Below, piece by piece: positions 20,224 to 30,156 of a DNA stretch of 64,000 nucleotides. Below the pieces are notes generated by a model that saw nothing but the letters and a program-made list of their open reading frames with translations, was not told the DNA's origin and did not search any database. The DNA comes from Streptomyces sp. NBC_00341 (GTDB lineage: Bacteria; Actinomycetota; Actinomycetes; Streptomycetales; Streptomycetaceae): positions 5,766,001 to 5,830,000 of the forward strand of contig NZ_CP108002.1 in the NCBI RefSeq assembly GCF_041435055.1. Direction: 5' to 3'. Numbering within the stretch: the stretch's first letter is position 1; each line of letters begins with the position of its first letter. The position numbers and the translations under genes are program-made.

Positions 20224-20298
20224 AAATGAGCAGACCGGGTCACTTATGAGCGGGCGCCCCCGATTCGGCCGAGCGGGGGCTGATGCGACGATGGACCC

Positions 20299-20817
20299 GT
20301 GGCAAGCAAGCGAGGCAAGCAGACAGTGCGGGACATGTTCCTGTCGTTGGCGGTGATCGCCGCGGTGGCGGGGGTCGTCTACATCTTCGTCCCGCACGAC
20401 GAGAAGGCCGATCCGGTCAAGGCGGTCGACTACCGGGTCGAGCTCCTGACCGCGCGGCGCGCGGCTCCCTACCCGGTGGCGGCCCCCAGTGGTCTGGCGC
20501 AGAAGTGGAAGCCGACCTCCGTCAGTTACGAGCGCGAGGCCGGCAACAGCTGGCACCTGGGCTTCCTCGATCCGGACGGCGGGTACGTCGCGGTGGAGCA
20601 GTCCACGTCCCCGGCGAAGAAGTACATCACCGACGTCAGCCAGGACGCGAAGAACACCGGCCGCACCCAGCAGGTCGCCGGTGAGGCCTGGCAGCACTGG
20701 GAGGGCCCGAAGTACGACGCCCTCGTACGTGAGGGCAAGGGGTCGACCACGGTCGTCACCGGCTCCGCGTCGCCGGAGCGGCTGGCGGAGATGGCGGCGG
20801 CGCTCAAGACCTCCTGA
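20299..20817 (+). CDS. DUF4245 membrane-anchored protein
   Basis: A 172-residue protein with an N-terminal membrane helix at ~12-31 ([19 protein letters not shown]) and an extracytoplasmic DUF4245 domain. The domain contains [38 protein letters not shown] and a C-terminal Ser/Glu helix. These proteins are widespread beside glpX in actinomycetes and have no established biochemical role. The GTG start has no clear Shine-Dalgarno. Transcribed away from glpX and followed by a hairpin with a duplicated arm. Confidence 0.85.
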   Translation: MASKRGKQTVRDMFLSLAVIAAVAGVVYIFVPHDEKADPVKAVDYRVELLTARRAAPYPVAAPSGLAQKWKPTSVSYEREAGNSWHLGFLDPDGGYVAVEQSTSPAKKYITDVSQDAKNTGRTQQVAGEAWQHWEGPKYDALVREGKGSTTVVTGSASPERLAEMAAALKTS

Positions 20818-20843
20818 CGCCCTTCGGGGCGGGGCGTGCGGAA

Positions 20844-20904
20844 ACGGGAAAGTCGCTGGAGAACGGGAAAGTCCCTGGAGCGGGTGCTCCAGGGACTTTC
20901 CCGT
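20844..20904. terminator. 18-bp hairpin with a duplicated left arm
   Basis: ACGGGAAAGTCCCTGGAG (20863-20880) pairs exactly with 20887-20904 across a 6-nt loop. A nearly identical extra copy of the left arm, with one substitution, lies immediately before it (20844-20861), so the right arm could pair with either copy. Between the convergent DUF4245 and nitroreductase genes. Confidence 0.8.
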
Positions 20905-20952
20905 GTGCCTCGGCCGGAAGGGGTTCGGCCGGAAGTGTTCAGCCGGTGCGGC

Positions 20953-21543
20953 TCAGACGCTCTTGATGACCTCGTCGTAGGCCAGACGCGGCAGACGCGG
21001 GAACCAGGCGTCGTCGCCCGGCTTGCCGATGTTGACGACCATCAGCACGTTGTGGTCGCCGTCCAGGAACTCCTTCTCGATGCCCGCGGCGTCGTAGCCG
21101 GTCATCGGGCCGGCGGCCAGGCCGGCGGCGCGGACGCCGATGATGAAGTAGGCGGCCTGCAGCGCGCCGTTCAGCGCGGCGGCGGACTCGCGGACCGGGC
21201 GCTCGGAGAAGAACGCGTCCTTGGCCTGCGGGAAGTGCGGCAGCAGCGCCGGGAGCTCCTCGTGGAACTCGTTGTCGGTGGCCAGGATCGCGACCAGCGG
21301 AGCGGTCGAGGTCTTGGGCTGGTTGCCCTCCGCCATGTGCTGGACGAGGCGCGCGCGGGCGTCGTCCGAGCGGACGAGGATGACGCGCAGCGGCGACTGG
21401 TTGAACGCGGTCGGGCCGTACTTGACCAGGTCGTAGATCGCCTGGACCTGCTCCTCGGTCACCGGCTCGTCGGTGAAGGTGTTGGCGGTGCGGGCCTCAC
21501 GGAAGAGGAGGTCCTGGGCGGCGGGGTCAAGAACGAGGGACAT
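20953..21543 (-). CDS. Nitroreductase family protein (RutE/HadB-like)
   Basis: A 196-residue FMN-dependent oxidoreductase. FMN-contacting segments are FREARTANTFTDEPV (15-29) and KYGPTAFNQSPLRVILV (41-57). A C-terminal GAGPMTGYD-like block (AAGPMTGYDAAGIEKEF) marks the malonic semialdehyde reductase/RutE subgroup. Known relatives reduce 3-oxopropanoate or nitro compounds with NAD(P)H. The ATG at 21543 has GGAAGG about 11 bp upstream. Transcribed alone; a perfect 15-bp palindrome lies ~92 bp upstream, so single-gene regulation is likely. Confidence 0.88.
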   Translation of the reverse strand: MSLVLDPAAQDLLFREARTANTFTDEPVTEEQVQAIYDLVKYGPTAFNQSPLRVILVRSDDARARLVQHMAEGNQPKTSTAPLVAILATDNEFHEELPALLPHFPQAKDAFFSERPVRESAAALNGALQAAYFIIGVRAAGLAAGPMTGYDAAGIEKEFLDGDHNVLMVVNIGKPGDDAWFPRLPRLAYDEVIKSV

Positions 21544-21634
21544 CTTGCGTATTACCTTCCGGACGTACACGGGGGTCGAACGACATCGATCACCGTACGG
21601 GAGAGGTAGGTTAACTTTCAACTAAAACGGGAAC

Positions 21635-21649
21635 GGAGTGATTCACTCC
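21635..21649. promoter_or_regulatory. Perfect 15-bp palindrome upstream of the nitroreductase gene
   Basis: GGAGTGA-T-TCACTCC. An A-rich element TTAACTTTCAACTAA (21611-21625), with AACT repeated, lies between it and the gene. Together these are the likely control region of the nitroreductase gene. No regulator is encoded next to it. Confidence 0.45.
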
Positions 21650-21722
21650 ACAGCGAGTGCCGACTGCTCCGCGCCTCATGCCCAGCCCCAGCCCCGCGCC
21701 CCGCGCCGCCGCAGGGTCGGAC

Positions 21723-21998
21723 TCAGCCCGCGTCGGCCGCCGTGCCGCCTTCGGCGCCGTTGTCGTCCCCGGGAGCGGCGGGCCCCGCCAGCGCCGCGTC
21801 CAGCCGGGCGCGCGCGCCCTCCAGCCAGTGGCGGCACACCTTCGCCAGCTCCTCGCCCCGCTCCCACAGGGCCAGGGACTCCTCCAGGCTCGTCCCGCCG
21901 GCCTCCAGCCGGCGCACCACCTCGATCAGCTCGTCGCGCGCCTGCTCGTACCCGAGCGTGCCCGTGGCCGCAGCCGCCGTCGTCCCGTCGTCCGTCAT
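21723..21998 (-). CDS. xseB: Exodeoxyribonuclease VII small subunit
   Basis: A 91-residue subunit of the nuclease that degrades single-stranded DNA. The conserved helical hairpin is [20 protein letters not shown] followed by [19 protein letters not shown] (about 16-55). The C-terminus is a short Ala/Gly/Asp tail. The ATG at 21998 is preferred because GGGTGG lies 6 bp upstream; another in-frame ATG exists at 22022. It lies 87 bp downstream of xseA on the same strand, forming the usual xseA-xseB unit. Confidence 0.93.
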   Translation of the reverse strand: MTDDGTTAAAATGTLGYEQARDELIEVVRRLEAGGTSLEESLALWERGEELAKVCRHWLEGARARLDAALAGPAAPGDDNGAEGGTAADAG

Positions 21999-22085
21999 GT
22001 GATCCACCCTATGCGTCGGCATGTCCGTCCATCCCGGCCCCGGCCGGCCTCCGGGGCGCTGTCCGTCGGCCCCGGAGGGTGTCGC

Positions 22086-23297
22086 TCACCCGTCGACCCG
22101 CACCACGAACTCGCCCCCGGACACCCGGGCCCGCAGCGCGTCCCCGGCCGCCCCGGCGTCGGCGGGGTCGCGCACCACGTGCCCGTCCGCCCGCTGGAGC
22201 ACCGCGTAGCCGCGTTCCAGGGTCGCCGCGGGCGACAGCGCGACCACCCGGGCCCTGGTGTGGGCGAGCTCCGAGTCCGCGCGGTCCAGCAGATGCCCCA
22301 GCACCCGCCGCCCGCGCCCGATCAGCGCGTCGATCTCCGCCGCGCGCTCGTCCACCATCCGCTGCGGACGCTCCATCGAGGGCCGCCCCAGCGCGTGCGC
22401 CAGACCCCGCTCCTCCCGGTCGAGCAGCCCCCGTACCGTCCGCAGCGCCCGGTCCCGCAGCTGCTGCACCCGGTCCAGCTCCTCGCTCACGTCGGGCACG
22501 ATGCGCTTCGCCGCGTCCGTCGGGGTGGAGGCCCGTACATCCGCGACCAGGTCGAGGAGGGGGGAGTCCGGCTCGTGCCCGATGGCCGAGACCACCGGGG
22601 TGCGGCACGCCGCGACCGTACGGATCAGCTGCTCGTCCGAGAACGGCAGCAGGTCCTCCACGCTGCCCCCGCCGCGCGCCACGACGATCACGTCGACCTC
22701 CGGGAGCGCGTCCAGCTCCTGCACCGCCTGGACCAACTGATTCACCGCGTGCACCCCCTGCACGGCGGTGTTGCGGACCTCGAAGCGGACCGCGGGCCAG
22801 CGGCGCCGGGTGTTCTCCAGGACATCGCGCTCCGCCGCGGAGGCGCGGCCGCAGACGAGCCCGATCAGCTGCGGCAGGAAGGGCAGCGGCTTCTTGCGGT
22901 CCAGGGCGAAGAGGCCCTCCCGGGCCAGTGACTTCTTCAGCTGCTCCAGCCGGACCAGCAGCTCGCCGATGCCGACCGGCCGTATCTCCGTGGCGCGCAG
23001 CGAGAGCTGCCCGCGGGGCGCGTACCACTCGGGCTTCGCCAGGACGACGACCCGCGCCCCCTCGGTGACCACGTCCGCGATCCGGTCGAAGACCTGCCGG
23101 AAGCACGTCACGCTCACCGAGATGTCGTGCGAGGGGTCGCGCAGCGTCAGGAACACCACTCCGGCACCCGGGCGCCGCGACAGCTGGGTGATCTGCCCCT
23201 CGACCCAGACGGCACCGAGCCGGTCGATCCAGCCGCCGATGAGCCGTGACACGTCACCGACGGGCAGCGGAGCTTCCGGTGATGTTTGGAGAGCCAT
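22086..23297 (-). CDS. xseA: Exodeoxyribonuclease VII large subunit
   Basis: A 403-residue catalytic subunit. An N-terminal OB fold (~10-105: [24 protein letters not shown]) binds single-stranded DNA. The catalytic part carries the family blocks [38 protein letters not shown] and [29 protein letters not shown] long coiled coil (~270-345), which recruits XseB, and a short beta tail ending [10 protein letters not shown] complete it. Length is slightly below the ~450 of E. coli, as in other actinomycetes. No clear Shine-Dalgarno; an alternative GTG lies 24 bp upstream. Confidence 0.94.
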   Translation of the reverse strand: MALQTSPEAPLPVGDVSRLIGGWIDRLGAVWVEGQITQLSRRPGAGVVFLTLRDPSHDISVSVTCFRQVFDRIADVVTEGARVVVLAKPEWYAPRGQLSLRATEIRPVGIGELLVRLEQLKKSLAREGLFALDRKKPLPFLPQLIGLVCGRASAAERDVLENTRRRWPAVRFEVRNTAVQGVHAVNQLVQAVQELDALPEVDVIVVARGGGSVEDLLPFSDEQLIRTVAACRTPVVSAIGHEPDSPLLDLVADVRASTPTDAAKRIVPDVSEELDRVQQLRDRALRTVRGLLDREERGLAHALGRPSMERPQRMVDERAAEIDALIGRGRRVLGHLLDRADSELAHTRARVVALSPAATLERGYAVLQRADGHVVRDPADAGAAGDALRARVSGGEFVVRVDG

Positions 23298-23357
23298 GTG
23301 AGCGAGCGTATCCGGCACCACCGACAGCCGGCCGGTCCCGCGGCGACAGCCCCGCCC

Positions 23358-24728
23358 TCAGCCCGCCGCCCGGCGCCCGCGCTGCACCAGGAGCACCGCG
23401 AGCCCCACCACGAACCAGCACGCCCCCACCACCTGCGCGCTCGACGTCGCCTCCACGATCACCGCGATCAGCACACCCGCGCCCACCACCGGGATCAGGA
23501 CGTGCCGCCACCAGCTCGGCGCACCCTCCCTCCGGCGCACCACGAACCAGCCGACCACCGAGGCGTGCAGCAGCACGAACGCGGTCAGCGCGCCCACGTC
23601 CACGACCGACACCAGATGGTCGAGGCCGTCGTCGCGCCGGGCCGCCCAGACCGCCGCCACCAGCGTCACGACCGCCGCGATCAGGATCGCGATCCGGGGC
23701 ACGCCCGAGCGCGGATCGACCTTGGACAGCAGCGCGGGCAGCCGGCGCTCCCGGGCCATCGCGAACAGCAGCCGGCCCGCGGCCGCCTGCCCGGCCAGCG
23801 CCGCGAACGCCGCCCCGATCGCCTTGCTGACCGCCACCAGATCGTGCAGCCAGGACCCGACCGCGGAGTCCACCGTGTCGTAGAAGGCCGAGCCCTGGGC
23901 GACCGGATCGGCGGCCAGCTCCGCCGACGTCATCGGCTCCAGCAGCGCCGCCAGATACGCCTGCGCCACAAACAGGAACCCCGCCAGCACCAGGCAGAAC
24001 AACAGCGCCCGCGCCACCTTCGCCGAACCGCCCGTCACCTCCTCCGCGAACGTGGCGATGGCGTCGAAGCCCAGGTACGACAGCACGGCCACGGACACCG
24101 CGCCCAGCACCGCGGAGGCGGAGAACCCCGCGTCGCCGTTGAGCGGCGTCAGCCAGCCGCGCTGCGCCCCGTCCTGCACGAGCACCACCACGGCGGACAC
24201 CAGGAACACCAGCAGCACCACGATCTCCATGGCGAGCACCGCGAAGCCGACCCGGGCCGCCGCCCGTACGCCCCAGAGGTTCAGCAGCGTCGTGAGGACC
24301 ACCGCCAGCGCGGTCCACACCCACCGCGACACCTCGGGCACCAGCGAGTTCATCGCGATCCCGGAGAAGAGATAGGCGACGGCGGGGATGAGCAGGTAGT
24401 CGAGCATCGCCATCCACCCCGCGATGAACCCCGGCCCCTCCCCGAGCCCCTTGCGCGCGTACGCGAACACCGAACCCGCCAGCGGAGCGACCCGCACCAT
24501 CTGGGCGTAGCTGAAAGCGGTGAACGCCATCACCACGGTCGCCGTGATGTAGACCAGCGCCACCGCGCCGTGCGATTTCGCGTCGAGCGTGCCGAAGACG
24601 CCGACCGGGGCCATCGGGGCGATGAACAGCAGCCCGTAGACCACCAGATCCCGGAACCCCAGCGTCCGCCGCAGCCCCGCCCGGTCCGCGGTGCTGCCAC
24701 TGGTGGAATCCGTACCGCTGCCGGCCAT
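23358..24728 (-). CDS. APC family amino acid permease
   Basis: A 456-residue membrane transporter with about 12 helices. TM1 carries the unwound consensus FIAPMAPVGVFG, and TM6 contains VAVLSYLGFDAIATFAEEV with the Phe/Asp pair typical of the amino acid-polyamine-organocation family. GGAGG lies 7 bp before the ATG. It probably imports an amino acid or related amine by cation symport or exchange; the substrate is not readable from sequence. Divergent from ispH across ~150 bp that contain a large hairpin. Confidence 0.9.
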   Translation of the reverse strand: MAGSGTDSTSGSTADRAGLRRTLGFRDLVVYGLLFIAPMAPVGVFGTLDAKSHGAVALVYITATVVMAFTAFSYAQMVRVAPLAGSVFAYARKGLGEGPGFIAGWMAMLDYLLIPAVAYLFSGIAMNSLVPEVSRWVWTALAVVLTTLLNLWGVRAAARVGFAVLAMEIVVLLVFLVSAVVVLVQDGAQRGWLTPLNGDAGFSASAVLGAVSVAVLSYLGFDAIATFAEEVTGGSAKVARALLFCLVLAGFLFVAQAYLAALLEPMTSAELAADPVAQGSAFYDTVDSAVGSWLHDLVAVSKAIGAAFAALAGQAAAGRLLFAMARERRLPALLSKVDPRSGVPRIAILIAAVVTLVAAVWAARRDDGLDHLVSVVDVGALTAFVLLHASVVGWFVVRRREGAPSWWRHVLIPVVGAGVLIAVIVEATSSAQVVGACWFVVGLAVLLVQRGRRAAG

Positions 24729-24797
24729 GGGTCCTCCGTTGTAGGCGTGATGATCAGTCTCCCGACCCCGTCGGCCCCGCGCCTGTTCGGTACGGCC

Positions 24798-24873
24798 TAA
24801 CGGCCTCCCCCGCGGCAGGGAGCGGGCTCCCGGCGCTCTGCGGCTCCGCTCTCTGCCGCGGAGGAGGCCGTTA
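24798..24873 (+). promoter_or_regulatory. 29-bp hairpin sequestering the ispH ribosome binding site
   Basis: Bases 24798-24826 (begin TAACGGCCTCCCCCGCGG) can pair with 24845-24873, leaving an 18-nt loop. Only one internal mismatch (C24809 opposite A24862) and two G-U pairs interrupt the stem. The ispH Shine-Dalgarno GAGGAGG (24861-24867) is wholly inside the right arm, and the stem ends 2 nt before the ATG. As RNA this would hide the ribosome site; as DNA it could be a large operator shared with the divergent permease gene. Confidence 0.6.
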
Positions 24874-24875
24874 CG

Positions 24876-25865
24876 ATGGGACGCATGACTGCTACGACAC
24901 CCCGACGCGTCCTGCTCGCCGCTCCCCGTGGCTACTGCGCGGGCGTGGACCGTGCCGTGATCGCCGTGGAGAAGGCTCTGGAGCAGTACGGCTCACCGGT
25001 CTACGTGCGCCACGAGATCGTCCACAACAAATACGTCGTGCAGACGCTGGAGAAGAAGGGCGCGATCTTCGTCGAGGAGACCGCGGAGGTCCCCGAGGGC
25101 TCGATCGTGATGTTCTCCGCGCACGGCGTCGCGCCGACCGTGCACGACGAGGCCGCCGAACGGAAGCTCGCCACGATCGACGCGACCTGCCCGCTGGTCA
25201 CCAAGGTCCACAAGGAGGCCGTCCGCTTCGCGCAGGACGACTTCGACATCCTCCTCATCGGCCACGAGGGCCACGAGGAGGTCATCGGCACCTCCGGCGA
25301 GGCCCCGGACCACATCACGCTGGTCGACGGCCCCGAGGACGTCGCCAACGTCGAGGTGCGCGACCCGTCCCGGGTCGTCTGGCTCTCCCAGACCACGCTC
25401 TCGGTCGACGAGACGATGGAGACCGTCGGCGCGCTCAAGGAGAAGTTCCCGCTCCTGATCTCGCCGCCCAGCGACGACATCTGCTACGCCACGCAGAACC
25501 GCCAGATCGCGGTGAAGCAGATGGGCGCGGACGCCGACCTGGTGATCGTCGTCGGCTCCAAGAACTCCTCCAACTCGGTCCGGCTGGTCGAGGTCGCCCT
25601 CGGCGCGGGCGCGGGCGACTCGCACCTGGTGGACTCCGCCGACGAGATCGACGAGGCCTGGCTGGACGGCGTCTCCACGGTCGGCGTCACCTCCGGCGCG
25701 TCCGTCCCGGAGGTGCTGGTCGACGGTGTGCTGGCCTGGTTGTCCGAGCGGGGCTTCGAGGACGTGGAGATCGTGAAGGCGGCCGAGGAGTCGATCATCT
25801 TCTCGCTGCCCAAGGAGCTCCGCCGGGACCTGCGCGCGGAGGCGGCGGCCCTGTCGGCCGAGTGA
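24876..25865 (+). CDS. ispH: 4-hydroxy-3-methylbut-2-enyl diphosphate reductase
   Basis: Last enzyme of the MEP pathway; it reduces HMBPP to IPP and DMAPP with a [4Fe-4S] cluster. Three cluster cysteines are present: Cys21 in [12 protein letters not shown], Cys105 in [14 protein letters not shown] and Cys203 in [11 protein letters not shown]. Substrate-binding HEIVHN, SAHGVAP, GHEGHEE and [10 protein letters not shown] are also seen. Its 329 residues match the actinobacterial form. The Shine-Dalgarno GAGGAGG lies 8 bp upstream of ATG 24876 but inside a long predicted hairpin, so translation may be controlled. A second ATG lies three codons in. Confidence 0.97.
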   Translation: MGRMTATTPRRVLLAAPRGYCAGVDRAVIAVEKALEQYGSPVYVRHEIVHNKYVVQTLEKKGAIFVEETAEVPEGSIVMFSAHGVAPTVHDEAAERKLATIDATCPLVTKVHKEAVRFAQDDFDILLIGHEGHEEVIGTSGEAPDHITLVDGPEDVANVEVRDPSRVVWLSQTTLSVDETMETVGALKEKFPLLISPPSDDICYATQNRQIAVKQMGADADLVIVVGSKNSSNSVRLVEVALGAGAGDSHLVDSADEIDEAWLDGVSTVGVTSGASVPEVLVDGVLAWLSERGFEDVEIVKAAEESIIFSLPKELRRDLRAEAAALSAE

Positions 25866-25885
25866 GCCGACTCCTGCCCCTCCTG

Positions 25886-25932
25886 TTTCCGCACCGGTTT
25901 CCGCACCGTTTCCGCACCGGTTTCCGCTCCGG
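25886..25932. repeat. Four tandem copies of TTTCCGCACCGG
   Basis: Units at 25886-25897, 25898-25908 (one base shorter), 25909-25920 and 25921-25932 (A to T change). They fill the gap between ispH and ppgK. Short tandem repeats like this are prone to copy-number change. Confidence 0.85.
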
Positions 25933-25969
25933 GAAGTGAGTGGGGCCCGGTGCCCGTACCGTGGATCAC

Positions 25970-26707
25970 ATGGAGATCTTCGGCGTGGACATCGGCGGAT
26001 CCGGGATCAAGGGTGCTCCCGTGGACCTGGACCGCGGAGACCTGGCGCGGGAGCGCCACAAAGTACTCACACCGCACCCGGCCACACCCGATGACGTGGC
26101 CGGGTGCGTGGCCGAGGTGGTCGGGCATTTCGACTGGTCGGGCCCGGTGGGCATCACGTTCCCGGGCGTGGTCACCAGCGGCGTCACCCGGTCCGCGGCC
26201 AATGTCGACAAGGGCTGGATCGACCTGGACGCCCGCACGCTGCTCAGCGACAAGCTCGGCCTGCCGGTCACCGTACTGAACGACGCGGACGCGGCCGGCA
26301 TCGCGGAGATGACCTTCGGCGCCGGGCGCGGCCGCAAGGGCACGGTGATCGTGCTGACGCTCGGTACGGGTATCGGCAGCGCGCTCTTCATCGACGGCAG
26401 GCTCGTGCCCAACACCGAGCTCGGCCATCTGGAGCTGAACGGCCACGACGCGGAGAAGCACGCCTCGACGAAGGCCAAGGAGGACGAGGACCTGAGCTGG
26501 CACCACTGGGCGCACCGGGTGCAGAAGTACCTGGTCCACGTGGAGATGCTGTTCTCGCCCGAACTGTTCATCATCGGCGGCGGTGTCAGCCGCAAGGCCG
26601 ACAAGTTCCTGCCGCTGATCGAGCACGTACGGGCCGAAATGGTGCCGGCGGAGCTCCAGAACAACGCCGGCATCGTGGGCGCGGCCATGGCGGCAACGGG
26701 AAGCTGA
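25970..26707 (+). CDS. ppgK: Polyphosphate glucokinase (ROK family)
   Basis: A 245-residue kinase phosphorylating glucose with polyphosphate (and often ATP). It shows the phosphate-1 motif VDIGGSGIKG (6-15), LNDADAAGIAE with the catalytic Asp region, and TFGAGRGRKG, a Gly/Arg/Lys loop of the kind linked to polyphosphate use. The second phosphate loop is TLGTGIGSALF and the adenosine motif IIGGGVSRKADKF. Unlike classical ROK glucokinases it lacks the CxCGxxGC zinc motif, as expected for PpgK. The start is the ATG at 25970; TACCGT 7 bp upstream hints at a very short or absent leader. Downstream of ispH on the same strand. Confidence 0.92.
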   Translation: MEIFGVDIGGSGIKGAPVDLDRGDLARERHKVLTPHPATPDDVAGCVAEVVGHFDWSGPVGITFPGVVTSGVTRSAANVDKGWIDLDARTLLSDKLGLPVTVLNDADAAGIAEMTFGAGRGRKGTVIVLTLGTGIGSALFIDGRLVPNTELGHLELNGHDAEKHASTKAKEDEDLSWHHWAHRVQKYLVHVEMLFSPELFIIGGGVSRKADKFLPLIEHVRAEMVPAELQNNAGIVGAAMAATGS

Positions 26708-26787
26708 GGGCCGCTCCCGGGCGTTTCCGTCCCGGGCCGCCGCGCCTGCGCGCAGCCTCCGGTCGCCCCGCCCGCGCCCCGTCCGGG

Positions 26788-27540
26788 TCAGCGCTGCCGA
26801 CGCCGGGGCGCCTGACCGGCGGCCCGGGGCGCCTGCGCCGCGGCTCGCGGCGCCTGCCCAGCGGCTCGCGATGCCTGCCCAGCGGCACGGGGCGTCTGCC
26901 CTGCGGCCCTGGGGGACTGCGGCTGCTGCTGGCCGCCCGCCCGCGCGGTCTGTGCGGCCAGCAGCATCCGCCGCTGCCGGGCCCGCATCAGCCGGACCTT
27001 GCGTACGGTCGCGATGAGCCCGGCGACGAGCGTGCCGCCGTACAGCCAGCCGGCGTGGACGGCGAGCGCGGTGACGACGGCCATCATGCGCCCGCCGAAG
27101 CCGCCCGTGCCGCCCGAGACCGGGATGATCCCGACGGCGAACGCGATCGGCACGCTGATCGGTGCGGTCACCAGGTCCGCCGGGCGCACCCAGAACGCGG
27201 TCAGCGCGCTGACCGGCAGGAACAGCACACCGAACACGACGGCCGAACCGTCGAACAGCAGCCAGTCCGCACAGGCCAGCACGAACATGGTGGCGGCCGC
27301 GAAGAGCCCGGCGCCGATACCCGTCAGCCGGGGGTTCGGCAGCCGCCGCAGGGCGAGCACGGCGGGCGGCACCGGGCGTGCCCGGCCCGCGGGTGTGCTC
27401 ATCACCCGATAGACGGCGGCGCTCTCGCCGACCGCTCCCTTCGCTCCGTTGGCTACGTTGGCTCCCTTGGTCCCGAGCGGGGACAGCGGGGCCTGCTGAG
27501 TCTGGCTGCGCTGCGGGGGACGTGTCCTGTGCTGCTCCAC
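26788..27540 (-). CDS. Membrane protein with Ala-Gly-Gln repeat tail (DUF6542-like)
   Basis: A 250-residue protein, possibly of the DUF6542 type (from memory). A disordered basic N-terminus (1-67) leads to four hydrophobic helices between ~72 and 175 (GAGLFAAATMFVLACADWLL, AVVFGVLFLPVSALTAFWV, VPIAFAVGIIPVSG, AVVTALAVHAGWLYGGTLVA). The C-terminal ~50 residues are six-fold repeats of PRAAGQ/SRAAGQ, encoded by a near-tandem DNA repeat at about 26806-26910. Starts with GTG and is divergent from ychF. Function unknown. Confidence 0.8.
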   Translation of the reverse strand: MEQHRTRPPQRSQTQQAPLSPLGTKGANVANGAKGAVGESAAVYRVMSTPAGRARPVPPAVLALRRLPNPRLTGIGAGLFAAATMFVLACADWLLFDGSAVVFGVLFLPVSALTAFWVRPADLVTAPISVPIAFAVGIIPVSGGTGGFGGRMMAVVTALAVHAGWLYGGTLVAGLIATVRKVRLMRARQRRMLLAAQTARAGGQQQPQSPRAAGQTPRAAGQASRAAGQAPRAAAQAPRAAGQAPRRRQR

Positions 27541-27760
27541 CGGGACAACGTAGGTCGCCGGGCGGCAGTAATCACGTGCGGGACACGCGCTTTGGGTGAC
27601 CTTGGCGATGAGTTCGATGCCACACGGCCCAATGGGAACCGGATCGGCACCCGACGGGACCCGTGGTTACGCGCTCGCCCCCGCCCGTAAACTGGAGAAT
27701 CGGCCCACCGGGGCCGGACCTCACTGCCCAGCCCGCCCACCCCCTAGGGAAGTCGCCACC

Positions 27761-28849
<1,089 letters not shown>

Positions 28850-28897
28850 GCGGTGCGTTACTGCGGGCTAGTTCGTCCGTCAAGTTCGCAGGTGGCA

Positions 28898-28928
28898 AGG
28901 GGTCGGCTCTTTCGGGAGCCGGCCTCTT
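28898..28928 (+). terminator. Hairpin downstream of ychF (left copy)
   Basis: GGTCGGCTC (28901-28909) pairs with GAGCCGGCC (28915-28923) across a short loop, extendable with AAG/CTT pairs and G-U wobbles. It corresponds in position and sequence to the stronger hairpin at 31019-31048. Confidence 0.65.
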
Positions 28929-28938
28929 GCTGGTTCCC

Positions 28939-28958
28939 GTGCTGGATGTGTGCTGGAT
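28939..28958 (+). repeat. GTGCTGGAT nonamers, left end of island
   Basis: Two direct copies at 28939-28947 and 28950-28958 (11-bp period), followed by a T7 run. The same nonamer occurs three times at the right end of the island. Possible recombinase arm sites. Confidence 0.6.
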
Positions 28959-28986
28959 TTTTTTGACGCTTCGTCACCTGCGCGCC

Positions 28987-30156
28987 CTAGTCGGCAAGCG
29001 GTTCGAGCATCGGCTGGAAGGCGGAGTTCTCTTCGTCGGGAACGTGCGGGAGGAAGCCGTCGGGGACGGTGCGGGCGGCAGTGGCGAGGAGGCGGTCCAG
29101 GACTTCCTGCTCGGTGGCCGGGGGGAGTCGAAGGGCGGCGAGGAGACGGTCGCGGACGACGGGGTGGTCCGGGTGGTCATCGAGGTAGTCGGAGCTGAGG
29201 GCCGGAGGTCGGAAGCCAGCCAGTGCGTCGTGCCAGGACGGGAGGGCGACGGCGAGGGTCAGAGCCTCGGCGAGCGACTCGGCGATCAGGGAGGCCTGCC
29301 CCTCGGAGTCGGTGTAGAGGACGGGGCGGGCGCCGCCAGGGACGGCCGGGCCGCAGAGGTAGTGGGTGCCGCCCGCGTTACAGCCGGCGACAGGCTCCAC
29401 CGGGAGGCTGTTGGGCAGGGCTATCGGCTCGATCGGGTCTGTGCGGGCGAGGTCGAACTCGCCGTCGCCGGCCAGGAAGGAAGCGACCTCCGGATGCGCG
29501 GCGATCCTGCGGAGCAGGGCGTTGTCCGAGAGCGCGGCCGGGTTGAGAGCTGCGGCGATCGCAGGGGTGAGGGGATGTCCGGCGAGGATGTGGCGGACGG
29601 CTTCGAGCGGGACGGGGCGCTCGTAGTAGTCCTCGAAGTGGGCCTGGACGGCCTCGGGGGAGCGGTCGGCGAGGAGGTGGAAGAGAAAACCGGAGCCGTC
29701 CGGGTCCTCGCTGCCGGGCGGGAAGTCGATGCCCGAGCCGGTGCGCCAGCCCGTGTCGCCGGTCTCCCGCCACAGGCAGGCGGTGACCCGAGGGGCGTCG
29801 ATGCCCTCATCGCAGAAGGTGGGTTCGTCCAGGAGTGGGCGCAGTGCGGCGGGCACTTCGTCGATGACTCCGGGCCAGACCTGCTCGTCGTCCGTCCCGT
29901 ACGGGCTCATGGCCGACTCGTGGTCGAAGCCGCGTATGAGCACGCCGGCCGGGGTGAAGAGGACGGAGAGGTCGTCCCCCGAGCCGTTCTCCATCAAGGC
30001 TGCCTCTTCGTCGGGGCCCCAGGCAGCGTCGAAGGTGTAGTAGCAGTACTGCGGATCTTCGGCGATCGCAGTCTCCAGGACAGCCAACGCGCGCAGGTGG
30101 ACGCGGAGTTCGATGGGGGCGGGAAGGAGGGTGGCGATCGCGTGCACAGTGCTCAT
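28987..30156 (-). CDS. Unrecognised 389-residue island protein
   Basis: I do not recognise a family. The protein is acidic, soluble and has no signal peptide, membrane helix or obvious metal motif. An N-terminal part contains aromatic-rich YCYYTFDAAWGPDEEAALM and LSVLFTPAGVLIRGFDHESA. A middle segment has FCDEGIDAPRVTACLWRETG and GFLFHLLADRSPEAVQAHFE. The C-terminal ~150 residues are helical and Leu/Ala-rich. It is the largest cargo gene of the ychF-targeted island and lies 105 bp downstream of the toxin gene on the same strand. The layout resembles polymorphic-toxin immunity or defence cargo, but nothing in the sequence proves it. Confidence 0.8.
   Translation of the reverse strand: MSTVHAIATLLPAPIELRVHLRALAVLETAIAEDPQYCYYTFDAAWGPDEEAALMENGSGDDLSVLFTPAGVLIRGFDHESAMSPYGTDDEQVWPGVIDEVPAALRPLLDEPTFCDEGIDAPRVTACLWRETGDTGWRTGSGIDFPPGSEDPDGSGFLFHLLADRSPEAVQAHFEDYYERPVPLEAVRHILAGHPLTPAIAAALNPAALSDNALLRRIAAHPEVASFLAGDGEFDLARTDPIEPIALPNSLPVEPVAGCNAGGTHYLCGPAVPGGARPVLYTDSEGQASLIAESLAEALTLAVALPSWHDALAGFRPPALSSDYLDDHPDHPVVRDRLLAALRLPPATEQEVLDRLLATAARTVPDGFLPHVPDEENSAFQPMLEPLAD

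Noticed and set aside
21638..23068. Plus-strand frame of 476 codons over xseB/xseA
   Set aside because: Almost pure Pro/Arg/Ala composition and fully antisense to two conserved exonuclease VII subunits.
28898..28964. T-run after GTGCTGGAT as a classical rho-independent terminator for ychF
   Set aside because: The T7 run is ~35 bp beyond the hairpin and not adjacent to a stem; the hairpin at 28898-28928 alone is the better terminator candidate.
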